64,000 nt of DNA from Liolophura sinensis (Eukaryota > Mollusca > Polyplacophora > Chitonida > Chitonidae), in contig NC_088304.1 in the NCBI RefSeq assembly GCF_032854445.1, positions 26,301,704 to 26,365,703 on the forward strand, read 5' to 3'. Each line of letters starts with the position of its first letter. Position 1 is the stretch's first letter. The notes under the pieces are model-generated. The model worked only from the letters and a program-made list of their open reading frames with translations. It was not told where the DNA came from and did no database searches. The translations under genes were made by a program, and so were the position numbers. Positions 12,921 to 24,173 of this stretch are shown piece after piece.

Positions 12921-14431
12921 AACTGACGGCCAAAAGAAACTTTGCGACTCCGTGAATTAAAATTAACAAACCTTTTCAGCAAATTAATCCCAAAATATTG
13001 TAGGAAAACATTGTACGAAGCATATTCCCATGTGCCACAAGCCTCATATATGCCCACACGAATTTGTTTTGAGACAAAGAAGAAAGTTGAAAAATCACCT
13101 GGCCCATGGATGGCCGCAACTGCACATGTTATAAATGTATGAAAAGGTGCACACATTGCGCTGGACTTGCACACTGACAGAAAACCACCAAAGTAATATC
13201 TCGATGGACTCCAGAACAACGCGAGAGGGCCCTGAGTATGGTAGCCATGGCAGCCTCTCATGCCCACATTGCAAGGACCTTCGGCTGCTCTCGTGTAACT
13301 GTGTCAAACTTGATGCAACGTTACAGGCAGACAGGGCAGATATCTGACGCCCAGAGAAGAAGGGTACCTGAGCACCTTACACCTGAGGAAGCGCTTCCTG
13401 ACAGTGACGTCATCGTCAATCAATGCCATAGATCACCGGGTCAGTCGGCAGACCGTGTCCAGGAGACTCATGGCTCACGAAATTAGGGCCTATCGACCAT
13501 TCAGAGGGCAGTTGTTGACAGCCCAACATCGTCGCCAGAGGTTGCGATGGGCTCGAATTGTACGCCGTTGGCAGAGACGAGATTGACAGCGTGTTGTTTT
13601 CACGGATGAAAGCCGCTTCTGCCTGTTCCAAGCCGATGGCAGACAGCGAGTTTACCGTCGAAGAGACGAATGAACGTCTACATCATGCATACAGGAGGTG
13701 GTACCGTTTGGTGGCGGCAGCGTGATAGTGTGGGGTGGGATTTGTTGACAAGAACGGACACCACTGGTTATCATCTACGGGAACCTACCAGCTCAACGTT
13801 ACATGGAAGAAATTCTACGTCTCGTTGTCCTGTCATTTCTTCAACAGCAGCCGCCTGGTGTCATGTACCAGCATGACAACGCCAGACCCCATACAGCCCG
13901 AGTTGTGCAGAACTTCTTGCACGCCAACGACGTCAACGCCTTGCCGTGGCCTGCACGTTCCCCAGATATGTCCCCCATAGAACACCTTTGGGATACCATG
14001 GGTCGTCGAGTAAGACAAAGGCCACACCTTGCAGCCAACCGACAATAACCGGCGTTCGCTCTCCAAAATGAATGTCATCTCATCAGATGATTGACTTTTT
14101 CTATGCGTCGGCGAGTTTTTGCACGCATTGAAGCAAGGAGTGAGCACACGCAATATTGATGGATTTTGATATTGACTGATTTTAAAAAATAATCAACTTT
14201 TTGTATACCCAGCCCACTGTTAACCAGGATGGAATGGTTATTTTTCTACTCTTGCTCTGTTTGTTCACTTGTAAAATGATCTGAGAGCTGCTTTATCCGT
14301 TCTTACTCAAGACTTTCAATATCTAAAGTTATTGGTCTTTTCAAGATATTAAACTTCAGTCATCCTGTTTTTTTGCTTTGGCAAAATAAATTGATTTGAA
14401 CTCTTTGTAAAGTTTGTTTTGGCCGTGAGTT
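12921..14431 (+). mobile_element. Tc1-like DNA transposon, 1511 bp, inactive
   Basis: Terminal inverted repeats start AACTGACGGCCAAAAGAAAC at the left and AACTCACGGCCAAAACAAAC (reverse complement) at the right; 22 of 25 bases agree. TA flanks both ends (12919-12920, 14432-14433), as expected for Tc1/mariner insertion. Length fits a full-length element carrying one transposase gene, here decayed. Confidence 0.92.
13199..14159 (+). pseudogene. Tc1-like DD34E transposase pseudogene
   Basis: N-terminal helix-turn-helix region (WTPEQRERALSMVAMAASHA, ARTFGCSRVTV) in frame 2, a frameshift near 13375, then frame 3 to the end. Catalytic residues are all present: Asp in FTDES (13605), Asp in QHDNARPH (13875), Glu in SPIEHLW (13980), with 34 residues between the last two, which defines DD34E. 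Premature stops at 13584, 13671, 13746, 14046 and 14088, three of the five TGA; natural stop at 14157. The protein cannot be made; the copy has drifted for some time. Confidence 0.93.
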
Positions 14432-14433
14432 TA

Positions 14434-16986
14434 CATGTGTCCACTTCTATAGCTTTGTTTTAGGCTTCCGCGAATAATTCCGCGAGTTTTACGTCCCGAG
14501 CCATTTAAATCATTCCCCCAAAAATATGATGTTATAAAGACCTCATTGAAGCTTTTATTGTACTGAAAGGTATGAATTCACTGGACCCGTGCTGCATCGT
14601 ATTTTCCCAAAGCAACACACCATCGTCATCTACATGTATAGTGTAGCTGTTCTCTCGGAATGATGTTAATCACTTCTCTTTTGATGGCTGGCAATGCTTT
14701 GTTACCAAAACCTTCGTGTTGACTGCCACTTAACTCTGTTTGTCCTGTATGAGCCATACACAATATCCAGTCCATCGACAATTGGGAGTTCCGCTGATCT
14801 GACAGAACATCAATTTACCAAACACAGCGATTCATGGATGATTCCGAGCATGCACAAAAACACAGCTAATCCAGTTACCCGATCAGTTCGGTCAACACCA
14901 AACTTTCATGCTAAGCTCATCTGATTTTGTTTCATATCAGATTTAAATCGGTGTATCCCAGCATTCCATACGCCTGGCTGATCCGCTAGTATCGTCATGT
15001 GCAGATCGGATCAGCTCGTCAGCTGTCAGTTCGGATCAGCCGATTATTCCCAAACGACCGACCGACATCACCTTGGCAATCTTCGGTACTTCAGCCAGAG
15101 CGGTGTCATCAAGAATACGTGGTACACACTCAGCAGGATCTATATACAGCCACTATTATGCCTGTCAAAGTTGACTAGATCTGAAAGCATAAGCTGCTGA
15201 CATCACAGGAAAAGCGTTATGGAGTGTCTTTAGCTCAGCATATGGAATCCCCGCGGGTGATTGTAAAACTGGGTTTCAGACCAGTGTGCCAAATTATTAA
15301 AGGAGAAGAAAACATAAAAATGATGTCAAAATCAGAAGAGCGTCCAAACTTATCTGCAAAAAAGGTCTTTAAAGTTTTTTCGATTTTTTTTTGGCAGATT
15401 TGAATATGTTTTTGTATGGTGGTTATTTGGGATCACCTTTTGCTATTGATCGTCGTTGCATAATAACATTCAAAACAATGATTTGTTACATGTCTGATAA
15501 ATATATTTGAATGGAAATTTGTTTTTTATATCCAAACATAGGCAATTAATCTGAATTATGATTATATTTATGAATATATTAATTCAGAGAAACGGTGCAA
15601 CAGATCGCATCGCGAAAGAACGTGGATTTAAGATTTCCATATAGTGCCAATAAACGCTTGTAATGTTTTAGTCAATGCATAAATTGTAGGTTAGTTCCCA
15701 AGGTTACAATCAATGTGCAAGGTATCAAGGGTTCACTCCACCCAACTTTTTCCGACTTGCAAGACGATTTTAGAGCTTACTTTTTAGCTTTAGAGAAATT
15801 TAAATATTGACGTGCACCTAAGCAATGTTATTTTTAAGACAAATGTGTCAAAATCTCAGCTCCCAGCATCAAAAACTTGGCTTTTTGACAAGTTTAAACG
15901 TTTTTGACTCAAGTCAGACAGGATATTGCGGAATCGGCCAAAGTTCTGTTATAATACTTCAAGCTCAAAGCGTCCTGTAAGTAAAACAACAATTTAATTG
16001 CGTTTTATTTTCAACAATGCCAATAACAACGTATACGTAACCAAAACTAGGTGCAAAAGAAAGCATCCAAAACAAAACAAGAATTCTGGTAAATTTACTA
16101 AGCCTAATTCAATCCGACCACTGGCTCTAGAGGAAGCCCCTTTGCTACAAACAAACATCAAATTGATCGATGGATACGATATAGTCCGTATCTCCTTGAA
16201 GGATGCTCCTGACCTCTCTCTTGGCTGATGGTAGTCGATGTCAAAACTGTCACTTCCGATTAGTTCATCATGATTTCGGAACACGTCCACTGACAGGAAC
16301 CAATCCGATTACGCCAATACTGTCACGTGTTATCCCTGCCGATGTCATGACCTTGAGATGCCACTTGAACTAGCCAGCTAAATGCCATTTAAAGATGTGT
16401 TGTTTCTGATATAGCCTACAAAGATTTTTAACTCATTTACTTTGAAATCTGTCATTATTAAGCAAACAAACAAAACAAAAACAAACAAAAAAAATGAATG
16501 AAATCTCACAATTGAGGGATTAGGTTTTTCGTGTTAATTTCAATCTTTCTGCCGATTTGGACGATGAGATACTATAAAGAGCATCGTCCAAAGGGAACAC
16601 ATAAATCACTTAGTACAACAGCACTCATTCAAAATTAATAGACCGCATAACATAACTGTCAGCAAAGTAAAAAACATCTCATTGTGCCACTCAGATACTT
16701 ATTGTTTAAACTGGACATCGTTGGATTTAAAAACGCGATCGACGTACATGTTAAAACGACAGTGACGCCTTAGATCAATGAGCCAACGAAGCGGAAAGGC
16801 CCTTTTCGGAATCCAGCTGGATTCACTGGATCGGCGGTGGCTTTAAGTCAGGAGGTCTATCAGGTGCCTGACGAAGGGCGGTGGTTTTCGGGCCATATAT
16901 AATATACTCTTAAGTATGTTAAGCATCAGTGAAATATATAAATGATTGCTGTCACCGCTCATAATGCCACGAACAATCATTAGTGT
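14434..16986. other. AT-rich intergenic DNA
   Basis: No gene seen. 14970-15050 has several GGATCAGC / GATCAGCTC repeats. One TTAA-element end at 15297. Confidence 0.4.
15297..15320 (+). mobile_element. Single end of the TTAA/AGGAGAAGAAA element family
   Basis: TTAA followed by AGGAGAAGAAAACATAAAAA, the same terminus as the 24256-24780 element. No matching right end was seen nearby, so this is a fragment or diverged copy. Confidence 0.45.
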
Positions 16987-17454
16987 TCACGCTCCCATGA
17001 ACACATGTAATACTATAATGCTGACTAGAAACACGAGTGCCAAAATGAGCGTGACCCATAGGGGTGCATATTGCTCTATATAGTACACGATGTACACGAT
17101 CAAGTGAAGAATCCAAACCCCTGTGAAGATGTATAAGGTAATCCTGAAGACTCGACAAGTAGTGTTCTCTCCCCACACATCTATATCAACAGTCTTCATG
17201 TTAGGGGAGACATACGCTGCCGCCATAAGGACCCCCGCTAAAGCGCCGGCCAGGAGGAGCGTCAGAAGGAGTAGGATTTGTGCAGGAGTCAGTGCAGGTC
17301 GGAACTGGCTCCGGTACGCCCCCACCAGACGGACCATGGCTGCGGTAAAACTGTTGTTACCCGACAGGCTGTCCTCGATGAATTTCACGTTTAGCTCGCT
17401 AACAACATCTGGGTGTATCAGTGTGCCGACGGCATATCCAATGGAAGTGTAGAT
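16987..17454 (-). CDS. TPM-domain gene exon 4 (TPM end and three membrane helices)
   Basis: Acceptor TTCCCTGCAG, 155 codons and stop. Begins IYTSIGYAVGTLIHPDV; helices around ILLLLTLLLAGALAGVLMAA, ITLYIFTGVWILHLIVYIVY and LWVTLILALVFLVSIIVLHV. Confidence 0.75.
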   Translation of the reverse strand: MYTSIGYAVGTLIHPDVVSELNVKFIEDSLSGNNSFTAAMVRLVGAYRSQFRPALTPAQILLLLTLLLAGALAGVLMAAAYVSPNMKTVDIDVWGENTTCRVFRITLYIFTGVWILHLIVYIVYYIEQYAPLWVTLILALVFLVSIIVLHVFMGA

Positions 17455-19398
17455 CTGCAGGGAAATGTAAAGAGGAGGACGCATTGATGTAATTTGTTAT
17501 TTGTAAAGATTCGCGCTTGAAAGAGTGAGAAGAAAATCTCCGTCTTTCGAATTATCCTGGAGACCAAGAAAATGGCTCCATATTATAACTGTAGATAATT
17601 AGCCCAGATCAATAATTTGAATACCTATGTTCACTTTAGGTGAACGATTTAAAGTATTTTAAACATTATTTAACAGTATTTATACCGTACTAAAAAGTAA
17701 TACCTATGCGCATGTGCCAGAACCAAAAAGCTTTAGATCTTAGATCGAAATATGACCAGTTGGGATTAAACGTCATTTACGGCTGTAACTGGAAAGCAAA
17801 GTAAGAAACCCAGATAAACAAACTGACAATGTTCAATCGAGATTAACGAATCTAGTAGAAGCTCTGAGAAACATAATCTACAATAAACCAAATTCTGACT
17901 GTGGTTTGAAATATAAAAAAGATTTTCAATTCAATACTTAATATACAGCAGGAAAACAAATATTGAACTGGGTTTGACAAAAAAAAACAGCTGAGAAAGT
18001 TGTATACCCTGTATATCCCATATAAAAATATCACTTCCTGAATACGTAGACTTTGAACTTTAGGGGTTTAATTCACCGTCACACCCCACTGTATTAGGTA
18101 ATTTTGTTAATTTTAAAACCCGCACACCGAGTTATAAAGTTTTCGGCTCATTTTATGGTAAATCATAAATGTCCATATACATGTGTCTTTTTCTTTAGTT
18201 TCCTTACCCGATGATATCGCTGGCTATATACTACAACAACGTCGTTCTCGCAGTGGCCCAGATTTAAGTGCGATCTAACGCCGTCAGCAAAAGTCACCAC
18301 GGCAGCGTCTATTTCTTCCATCCTTGCGGAACGCTGGCTAACATTTAAAGTCGGTTGTACTTCTCCGCAATCGTTAACGCACCTGAAATTCAGTTGACAA
18401 TGGAAATTATAATTTTGGAAATAAAGTCCAAGTTGATTACCGCTATCGAAACAATTATTTCAATTGGAGAAATTTGTTTCAATCACAGTTGCAAAAATGC
18501 CACGTAGGCCAATTGGCTACACATATCCTCAATGGAGTTGTTGGAGCAAGATTACAAACTTACGATGCCCGCCGCATATTTTCTCTGACATGTAGCTGTA
18601 GGCAAAATGACATAAGTTTACTGGTAGAACATACAAAAGAGATAACAATTAACAAAGTAGGACAAAGTACAATATAAACGACACAGCCTAGAGTGTAAAA
18701 CCAAAGCAGTGACGACAGTGTGAGAGCTGGCATACATAGTTGCACGTAATGGATGAAATGTTAATGTTAATGCTAACAATGTTAAGATTCCGTTCTAATT
18801 ATCCATGCAAATACATAAACAGTGGCAACTTACAATTCCCTAGTATTTTGGCTTAATCAGAAATGCGTAAAGAATACTGTGACGTTAACTGTGATTTATT
18901 AGACGTCTCTGGTCTAGAATTACTCAAAATGCTGTGTTGTCTTCGCATTGAACACGCAATGACCTGAATACAATGTAAAGGAACCAGGCCTCTGAGATGC
19001 TTAGTCAAATCCTGGTTTATGTAGGAATACAGTGTAACATATGACAGCTTGCAGAATAAAACCAGGGTGAACAAGACAGGCATATGGGGTGATTGAAGGG
19101 GGGGGGGGGCGTAGTTTGAAATGGCGTTTTTCACACCCGAAGGAGCGATGCACGCCACAACTTAGCGTAGCATTGAGTTTGCTTTCATATTCATATTTGG
19201 CCATTAATTTTATGGCAATGTTTATCGAACGTGTGACGACAACACATCATTTTGAGTAGTTTTAATTGTCTAATAAATTCCAATTTACGTGTATTTCACT
19301 TCATATTTACCCGATTCTGCTTAAAATACGAGCTTTGGGGTATCATGCGTTGCTACTATTTAATCATTTACAAGAACATTTACGACAAAAACCTTAAT

Positions 19399-19434
<36 letters not shown>

Positions 19435-20764
19435 ATTGGTGTTTTACGCCGTACTCAAGAATATTTCACTTATACGACGGCGGCCAGCATTATGGTGGGT
19501 GGAACCGGGCAGAGCCCGGGGGAAACCCACGACCATCCGCAGGTTGCTGACAGACCTTCTCACGTACAGCCAGACAGGAAGCCAGCATGAGCTGGACTTG
19601 AACCCACCGCGACCGCATTGGTGAGAGACTCCTGGGTCATTACGCTGCGCTAGCGCTTTAACCGACTGAGCCACGGAGGCCCCAACCTTAATTGAAGTTA
19701 ACTGACAACAGGTTGGATTTCACCGGTTACGTGTGACCACTTGCCAAATACCACACCATCGTCACTGCTCTGGTATATATATACACACACTCACGTCATA
19801 TCGGTTGACAGATCAGGTACCCGGATGTTGTCGATAAGGATGACTGTCATGACGACTCTCTCTGCTTGTGCGTTGTTGTTAACGCATAATGCGTTGATGT
19901 TTGTATCGTTCACCAGTGTCTTTAGGGCATTATCAACTGACAGGGCTGAAGAAGTTTGTGACAATATAAATGATAACTGGGTGCATGAATACACCATACA
20001 ATTCATCCGCAGGCCCACAATTGACAAAACTCACCAATTACTTTAGTCTGTATAAAATTGTGGAGTTGATGTGCATGAAGGCCCAAGATACATAACCCGA
20101 TAGTATTTATCTAAATCGAAAAATACAACAATGACAAAGACGTTCTAATCCCAGAAATGATTGATTGCTTGAGACTCTTAACTTAACTGGTATTGGTTGA
20201 AGGACGCGACCTGTCGTAAGAGAAATTACGTGGACATTCACCAATATTCGTAGACCTTTATCATAATTTAATCGTCAAACGCCGGTTTCCTGCGCTGTTA
20301 ATACTATTTTATACAGTTGTCATATACAGGTGAAATATTTGTCGTCATACATCAATGAATAAAATAAATGAATAACGTCTGCCAATATGATATAAATTAA
20401 GGACTAACTGATTTGGGTTTCACATACACTTCCTTGGCTGGATCTTATTCCCGACAGAACATTCATCTGTGCATTTTTAAATCTATATTTCTTTAGACTA
20501 CTTACCATCTGTCTGGCTAAGGAGGTTCTCCGGGTCACAAAGGTAATGATATCCGTCAATCTCTGGCATCCCGCAAAGGGCGTGGTCATACTTGGGGTTA
20601 GGGAAGTTACAAAACGACCAGGTTTTAGCAGGTGTGTTCCGGTCCACTGTGTACGTATAGCCTGTGCTCCGGAAGTCCGGGTAGCGACAATCCGGATAAC
20701 CGAGAATCGAGGATGAAAAAATCAGGAGGAGTAGGCCAATGGCGACAACTTGTTCCCGTTTCAT
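16987..20764 (-). CDS. TPM-domain (MOLO-1-like) secreted/membrane protein, four exons found
   Basis: Exons: 20506-20764 (signal peptide), 18564-18595 (32 nt), 18208-18382, and 16987-17454 (stop). Exon 1 gives MKREQVVAIGLLLLIFSSS as a signal peptide, then a Cys-rich lead-in and YHYLCDPENLLSQTDG, the typical opening of TPM domains. Exons 2-4 supply VRENMRRAS, CVNDCGEVQ, RMEEIDAAVVTFADGVRSH, VVVVYSQRYH and YTSIGYAVGTLIHPDVVSEL, the rest of the domain. Three hydrophobic helices follow. In C. elegans MOLO-1 the TPM protein is an auxiliary subunit of levamisole acetylcholine receptors and has one helix; three here is unusual. Phases agree between exons 2-3 (2) and 3-4 (0). Exon 1 leaves phase 1 while exon 2 needs phase 0, so a small exon is missing between 18600 and 20500. 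Confidence 0.72.
18208..18382 (-). CDS. TPM-domain gene exon 3
   Basis: Acceptor AATTTCAG, donor CGG|GTAAGG. Encodes CVNDCGEVQPTLNVSQRSAR through ENDVVVVYSQRYHR. Confidence 0.72.
18564..18595 (-). CDS. TPM-domain gene exon 2 (32-nt microexon)
   Basis: Acceptor TGCCTACAG, donor ATC|GTAAGT. Encodes LHVRENMRRA plus two bases, which join in frame to exon 3 (TC|G = Ser). Confidence 0.65.
19402..19683 (-). mobile_element. Full-length tRNA-derived SINE (family 1) with 12-bp target duplication
   Basis: Minus-strand head GGGGCCTCCGTGGCTCAGTC has a pol III A box (TGGCTCAGTCGG) and B box (GGTTCAAGTCC), then the body and a 33-base poly(A) tail at 19402-19434. Flanks AACCTTAATTGA at 19390-19401 and 19684-19695 are an exact target-site duplication. 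This is the best reference copy for the family in the window. Confidence 0.95.
20506..20764 (-). CDS. TPM-domain gene exon 1 (signal peptide, CDPENLL)
   Basis: 86 codons plus one base; donor GATG|GTAAGT. Signal peptide about residues 1-22; C at PDCRYPDF, WSFCNF, HALCGM and YLCDPEN suggest disulphides. Confidence 0.75.
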
Positions 20765-21624
20765 TTTTAAAATATTATTTTCACAGTACTGAAAAACGCG
20801 TGTACGTCTGCCTTGGCCATGTATTGTCTGAAAATAATGTATACTATCAATGATCTCGTCCCAAATACTCTAGAAGTCGGCATTAAGACACGCGTGGTCA
20901 AATCACTGCATCACTCATTATAAAATAACGTTTAAAACTCGCACAGTCTTAAATTGAGTGTGAAAAGTTACATGTTTTCTCTATAACTCAACAAAAAGGT
21001 TACAATAAAATGCTCTACAAACATCTGAGAGACAAACGAACCAGCACAGATGAGTCGGCGGGATCCACGGCTAAGACGGTGTATGCCTCTACTCTACGTT
21101 TTACCTACACGCTGTGGTGGGACAGGCAGAAATATATGTCAGCGGTCAATCCTTGTTGACTCAGAAAAGGTAAACTACATTGACTATCGCTTTATTGACT
21201 ATCGTATATATGTGAACAGTCCCATGGTTAAGCAAATAGTTTAAGGTTGTGCTGTAGTAGATCAGTGACGTTAATGCCTGTTTCAATCTGGTAGAGAACA
21301 GGTCAAATATTGACAAGTCCAAACGAACAGAACACAATTTGGACATAGGTGCTGTTGACTACGCCCATACCGATATCTATGCTTATGCCTCAAGAATATT
21401 TCAATGTGAAACACATTCAAATAATCTTGATATCTTTAAACGCGTGTAGTCCTCAAGTATTCAAAAACTGCTTTGCTGAATCCAGTAATGATGTTGTGCC
21501 GGATTGACTTTTATCGTTCTTATTTCGGTTACTTTTTGGATTGATGTTTAATGTTGCCTTAGTTATGATATTGTTTAACTTATATGACGGCGGGGCGGTC
21601 AGCTTTGGACGAAGTAGAGTACTA

Positions 21625-21805
21625 CCTTCGCCCTACCAAAGCACTATCACCGCCCTACCATAGAACTACCACTGCCCTACCAGAGCTCTTCCACTGCCCT
21701 ACCAAAGCACTACATCCGCCCTACCAGAGCACTTCCACTGCCCTACCAGAGCACTTCCACCGCCCTACCAGAGCACTACCACCGCCCGACCTAAACATGC
21801 ACTTC
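21625..21805. repeat. 22-bp minisatellite, about 8-9 copies
   Basis: Unit CCCTACCAGAGCACTTCCAC plus CG/TG. The open frame through it is a repeat artefact. Confidence 0.9.
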
Positions 21806-22214
21806 CACCGCCAGATACCTGACCAACCTCGTGTCTCACGCAGGCTACGTTCGAATTAGTAGAATCTGCTACCTCACTGATAAAGGACTAATGGACCTCC
21901 GACAGAACCGATACATCGCTTGTTCAAATGCAACTTTGATTGTGTTTTCATGCAATGCTGCCTCACTAAAACACTTACACTTGAAAGCCAACCAGTCGCC
22001 ACACACTGGGGCATCGCCCATCATGTTTTTTCCCAGAGACTTTACTGCATGATGAGAATGAAAGTCTGGGATAAACGCGGGAATAGCGGTATTTTAGCCA
22101 TAACTTGGCTTTACAGGTAGTAAGTAGCCACAATAAATATGTGTATTTGATTTCAATCGATTTTAATCGAGGACAGACGTTATGACACATTGAGAGGGAA
22201 AATTTCTCTAATGT

Positions 22215-22400
22215 CACTTTAAATTATTTCGAGCATATGACGACGATGTTTCATGATTACAGGCCAACAACAATGTGAAATGCCTCACTGCAGGGTCATG
22301 CCAAAAACACCGGGCACGAAACTTTATCCAGTCACAGTATCCGGACCCAAGGTCCACCAGTAAACATTGTCTATCGATTTTAAAGGCTTTGACATAACCC
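22215..22400 (-). mobile_element. SINE family 2, diverged
   Basis: Antisense CATATGACGACGATGTTTCA and CTTTATCCAGTCACAGTATC match the reverse of the 10983 copy. Confidence 0.65.
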
Positions 22401-22514
22401 ATCTCACCACCACTTTAGTGTTCAGAATTCAAAGGGGGTCCTCAATTCTCATTGGGAAAGAAATTTTTTATTGTTGTTTACCGCCACTCAGAAATATTTC
22501 ATTTGTACGCTGAC

Positions 22515-22746
22515 GGCCAGTATGTCTTGGGTTGAGAACTATAGTGCCCAAGTACAGCGCCCAATACTTTTCGCAAATTGCATTGGAAACTTTTTCACTT
22601 GTGACATACGTATATGTAGTATTGATGCATGGCCAGTATGTCTTGGATTGAGAAATCTTAGTGCCCGAGTAAAGCATCTACTATTTTCTAATTATACTGG
22701 ACACTTTCTCACTTGTGACATACGTATATGTGGTATTCATGCATGG
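22515..22746. repeat. 116-bp tandem duplication
   Basis: Copies start GGCCAGTATGTCTTGG at 22515 and 22631 and end in GACATACGTATATGT(A/G)GTAT; diverged by perhaps a fifth. Confidence 0.85.
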
Positions 22747-22988
22747 AAAACAAATGGTCTCAAGAGAAATTCATTTAAGACTACATGAGCACGACCAACC
22801 GCGTATTGCCACTGAAGCCGTGAGAACAACAGAAGCATGGAAGTATTGAACACTGCGTGTCAGAGAAAGGTATAGAACCCACATCTCACGTGACCTAGCG
22901 ATTGGGAGGCAATTAAGCTCCTGAACAACACGGTCAGGAGCCGTCTCTTTCTACCGTCTCTACAACCCCAGAGTATGTTTGATCTGTT

Positions 22989-23175
22989 TTGACAGGAGTT
23001 TTACGTCGTACTCATGAATGTTTCACCAGTACGACGGCGGCCAGCATTATGGTGGGAGGAAACCACGAACATCCGCTTCTTGCTACCAGACATTCTCACG
23101 CATGGCCGGAAATGAAGCCAGCATGGTATTGACTTAAAAACAGCGACCACATTCACCGCTGGTGAATGAGAGGCT
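22989..23175 (-). mobile_element. SINE family 1
   Basis: GTTTTACGTCGTACTCATGA and GCGGCCAGCATTATGGTGGG, ending near GGTGAATGAGAGGC. Confidence 0.85.
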
Positions 23176-23725
23176 AAACTGTGCTACATTTAGTATGTAT
23201 TTTGATTTGGAAATAGAAATATGGTGATGTTACTTGCCTTTTAGTAGACGTCACTGGCCTAGAATTATGCCCTTAAAATTTCCCTCTTTTTTTCCTACCT
23301 TGAATGACATTTCCTACATAAATATATTTCCCACTGTTTCAGAAATAATGCATATTTCTTTTAAATGTCATCACAAAATGATGTCCCCACAAATGCCACA
23401 TTACATGTATTCAGGGCAGACATTAGGCTGGAAGAGCATATGCTTAGAAACAACCAGGACCCAGGATCACTAAGTTATCCTAACTTAGACTTGAGTCAAA
23501 ATTTCAATCATTAAACATGGTATATGTTCCTTCCCGTTATTTTAGCTTTAATTTGTTTAACATAAATTACGCAGAATTTCCGTTGTCAAGCAATATTTTA
23601 ACCTTGTTACATAAGAAATAATTTCAAAGTGATTTGAAATTTTGACTCCAGTCAAAGATCGCTTCATAATACTGGGGGCCAGAAGAACAGCACACCCAAA
23701 ACTGTAAAGGCATGTTCTGATATTC

Positions 23726-23731
23726 TTTATT
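23726..23731 (-). terminator. Candidate PPIL2 polyadenylation signal
   Basis: AATAAA on the minus strand about 340 bases past the PPIL2 stop codon. Position is right for a 3' UTR; use is inferred. Confidence 0.5.
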
Positions 23732-24073
23732 TACATTATAATACATATGCTTACAATTCTATGAGATGAAATGTACAAAGGACACGATTATTTAATGATC
23801 AGAAATCACACGTACCATGCTCTTATTCTATAACGATGTCAATGAATACTGAAGCAAAATATGCGCAAAAAAAACAAAGTTTGTTTTCTGCTTCATACAA
23901 ATCTTTTCATATCATCACGTGATTCAATTATAATATGGTTTACTAAAGATGGATCTGAAACACTGACGAAAACTCTTACTGTAATAACGCCTGGTTGAAA
24001 CGACTGTCCACAGTGCTCATGGTAGATGGGATGAGAGTCGGAAATACAATGTATAAAATTGTTCTTGATATGA

Positions 24074-24173
24074 CTACCAAGAGCTAAAGTCGCTGAGGCT
24101 GTACGAGCCTGAGGCTTTCGTTTTCGCCCTCTTCTCTGGTACTGGTCCTGAGTCAGCATCATCAGAACGTTTT
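24074..24173 (-). CDS. PPIL2: PPIL2 exon 20 (stop)
   Basis: Encodes [20 protein letters not shown] then [12 protein letters not shown] and TAG. The terminal DFSSW matches human PPIL2. Acceptor TTTACAG, phase 2 in. Confidence 0.93.
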
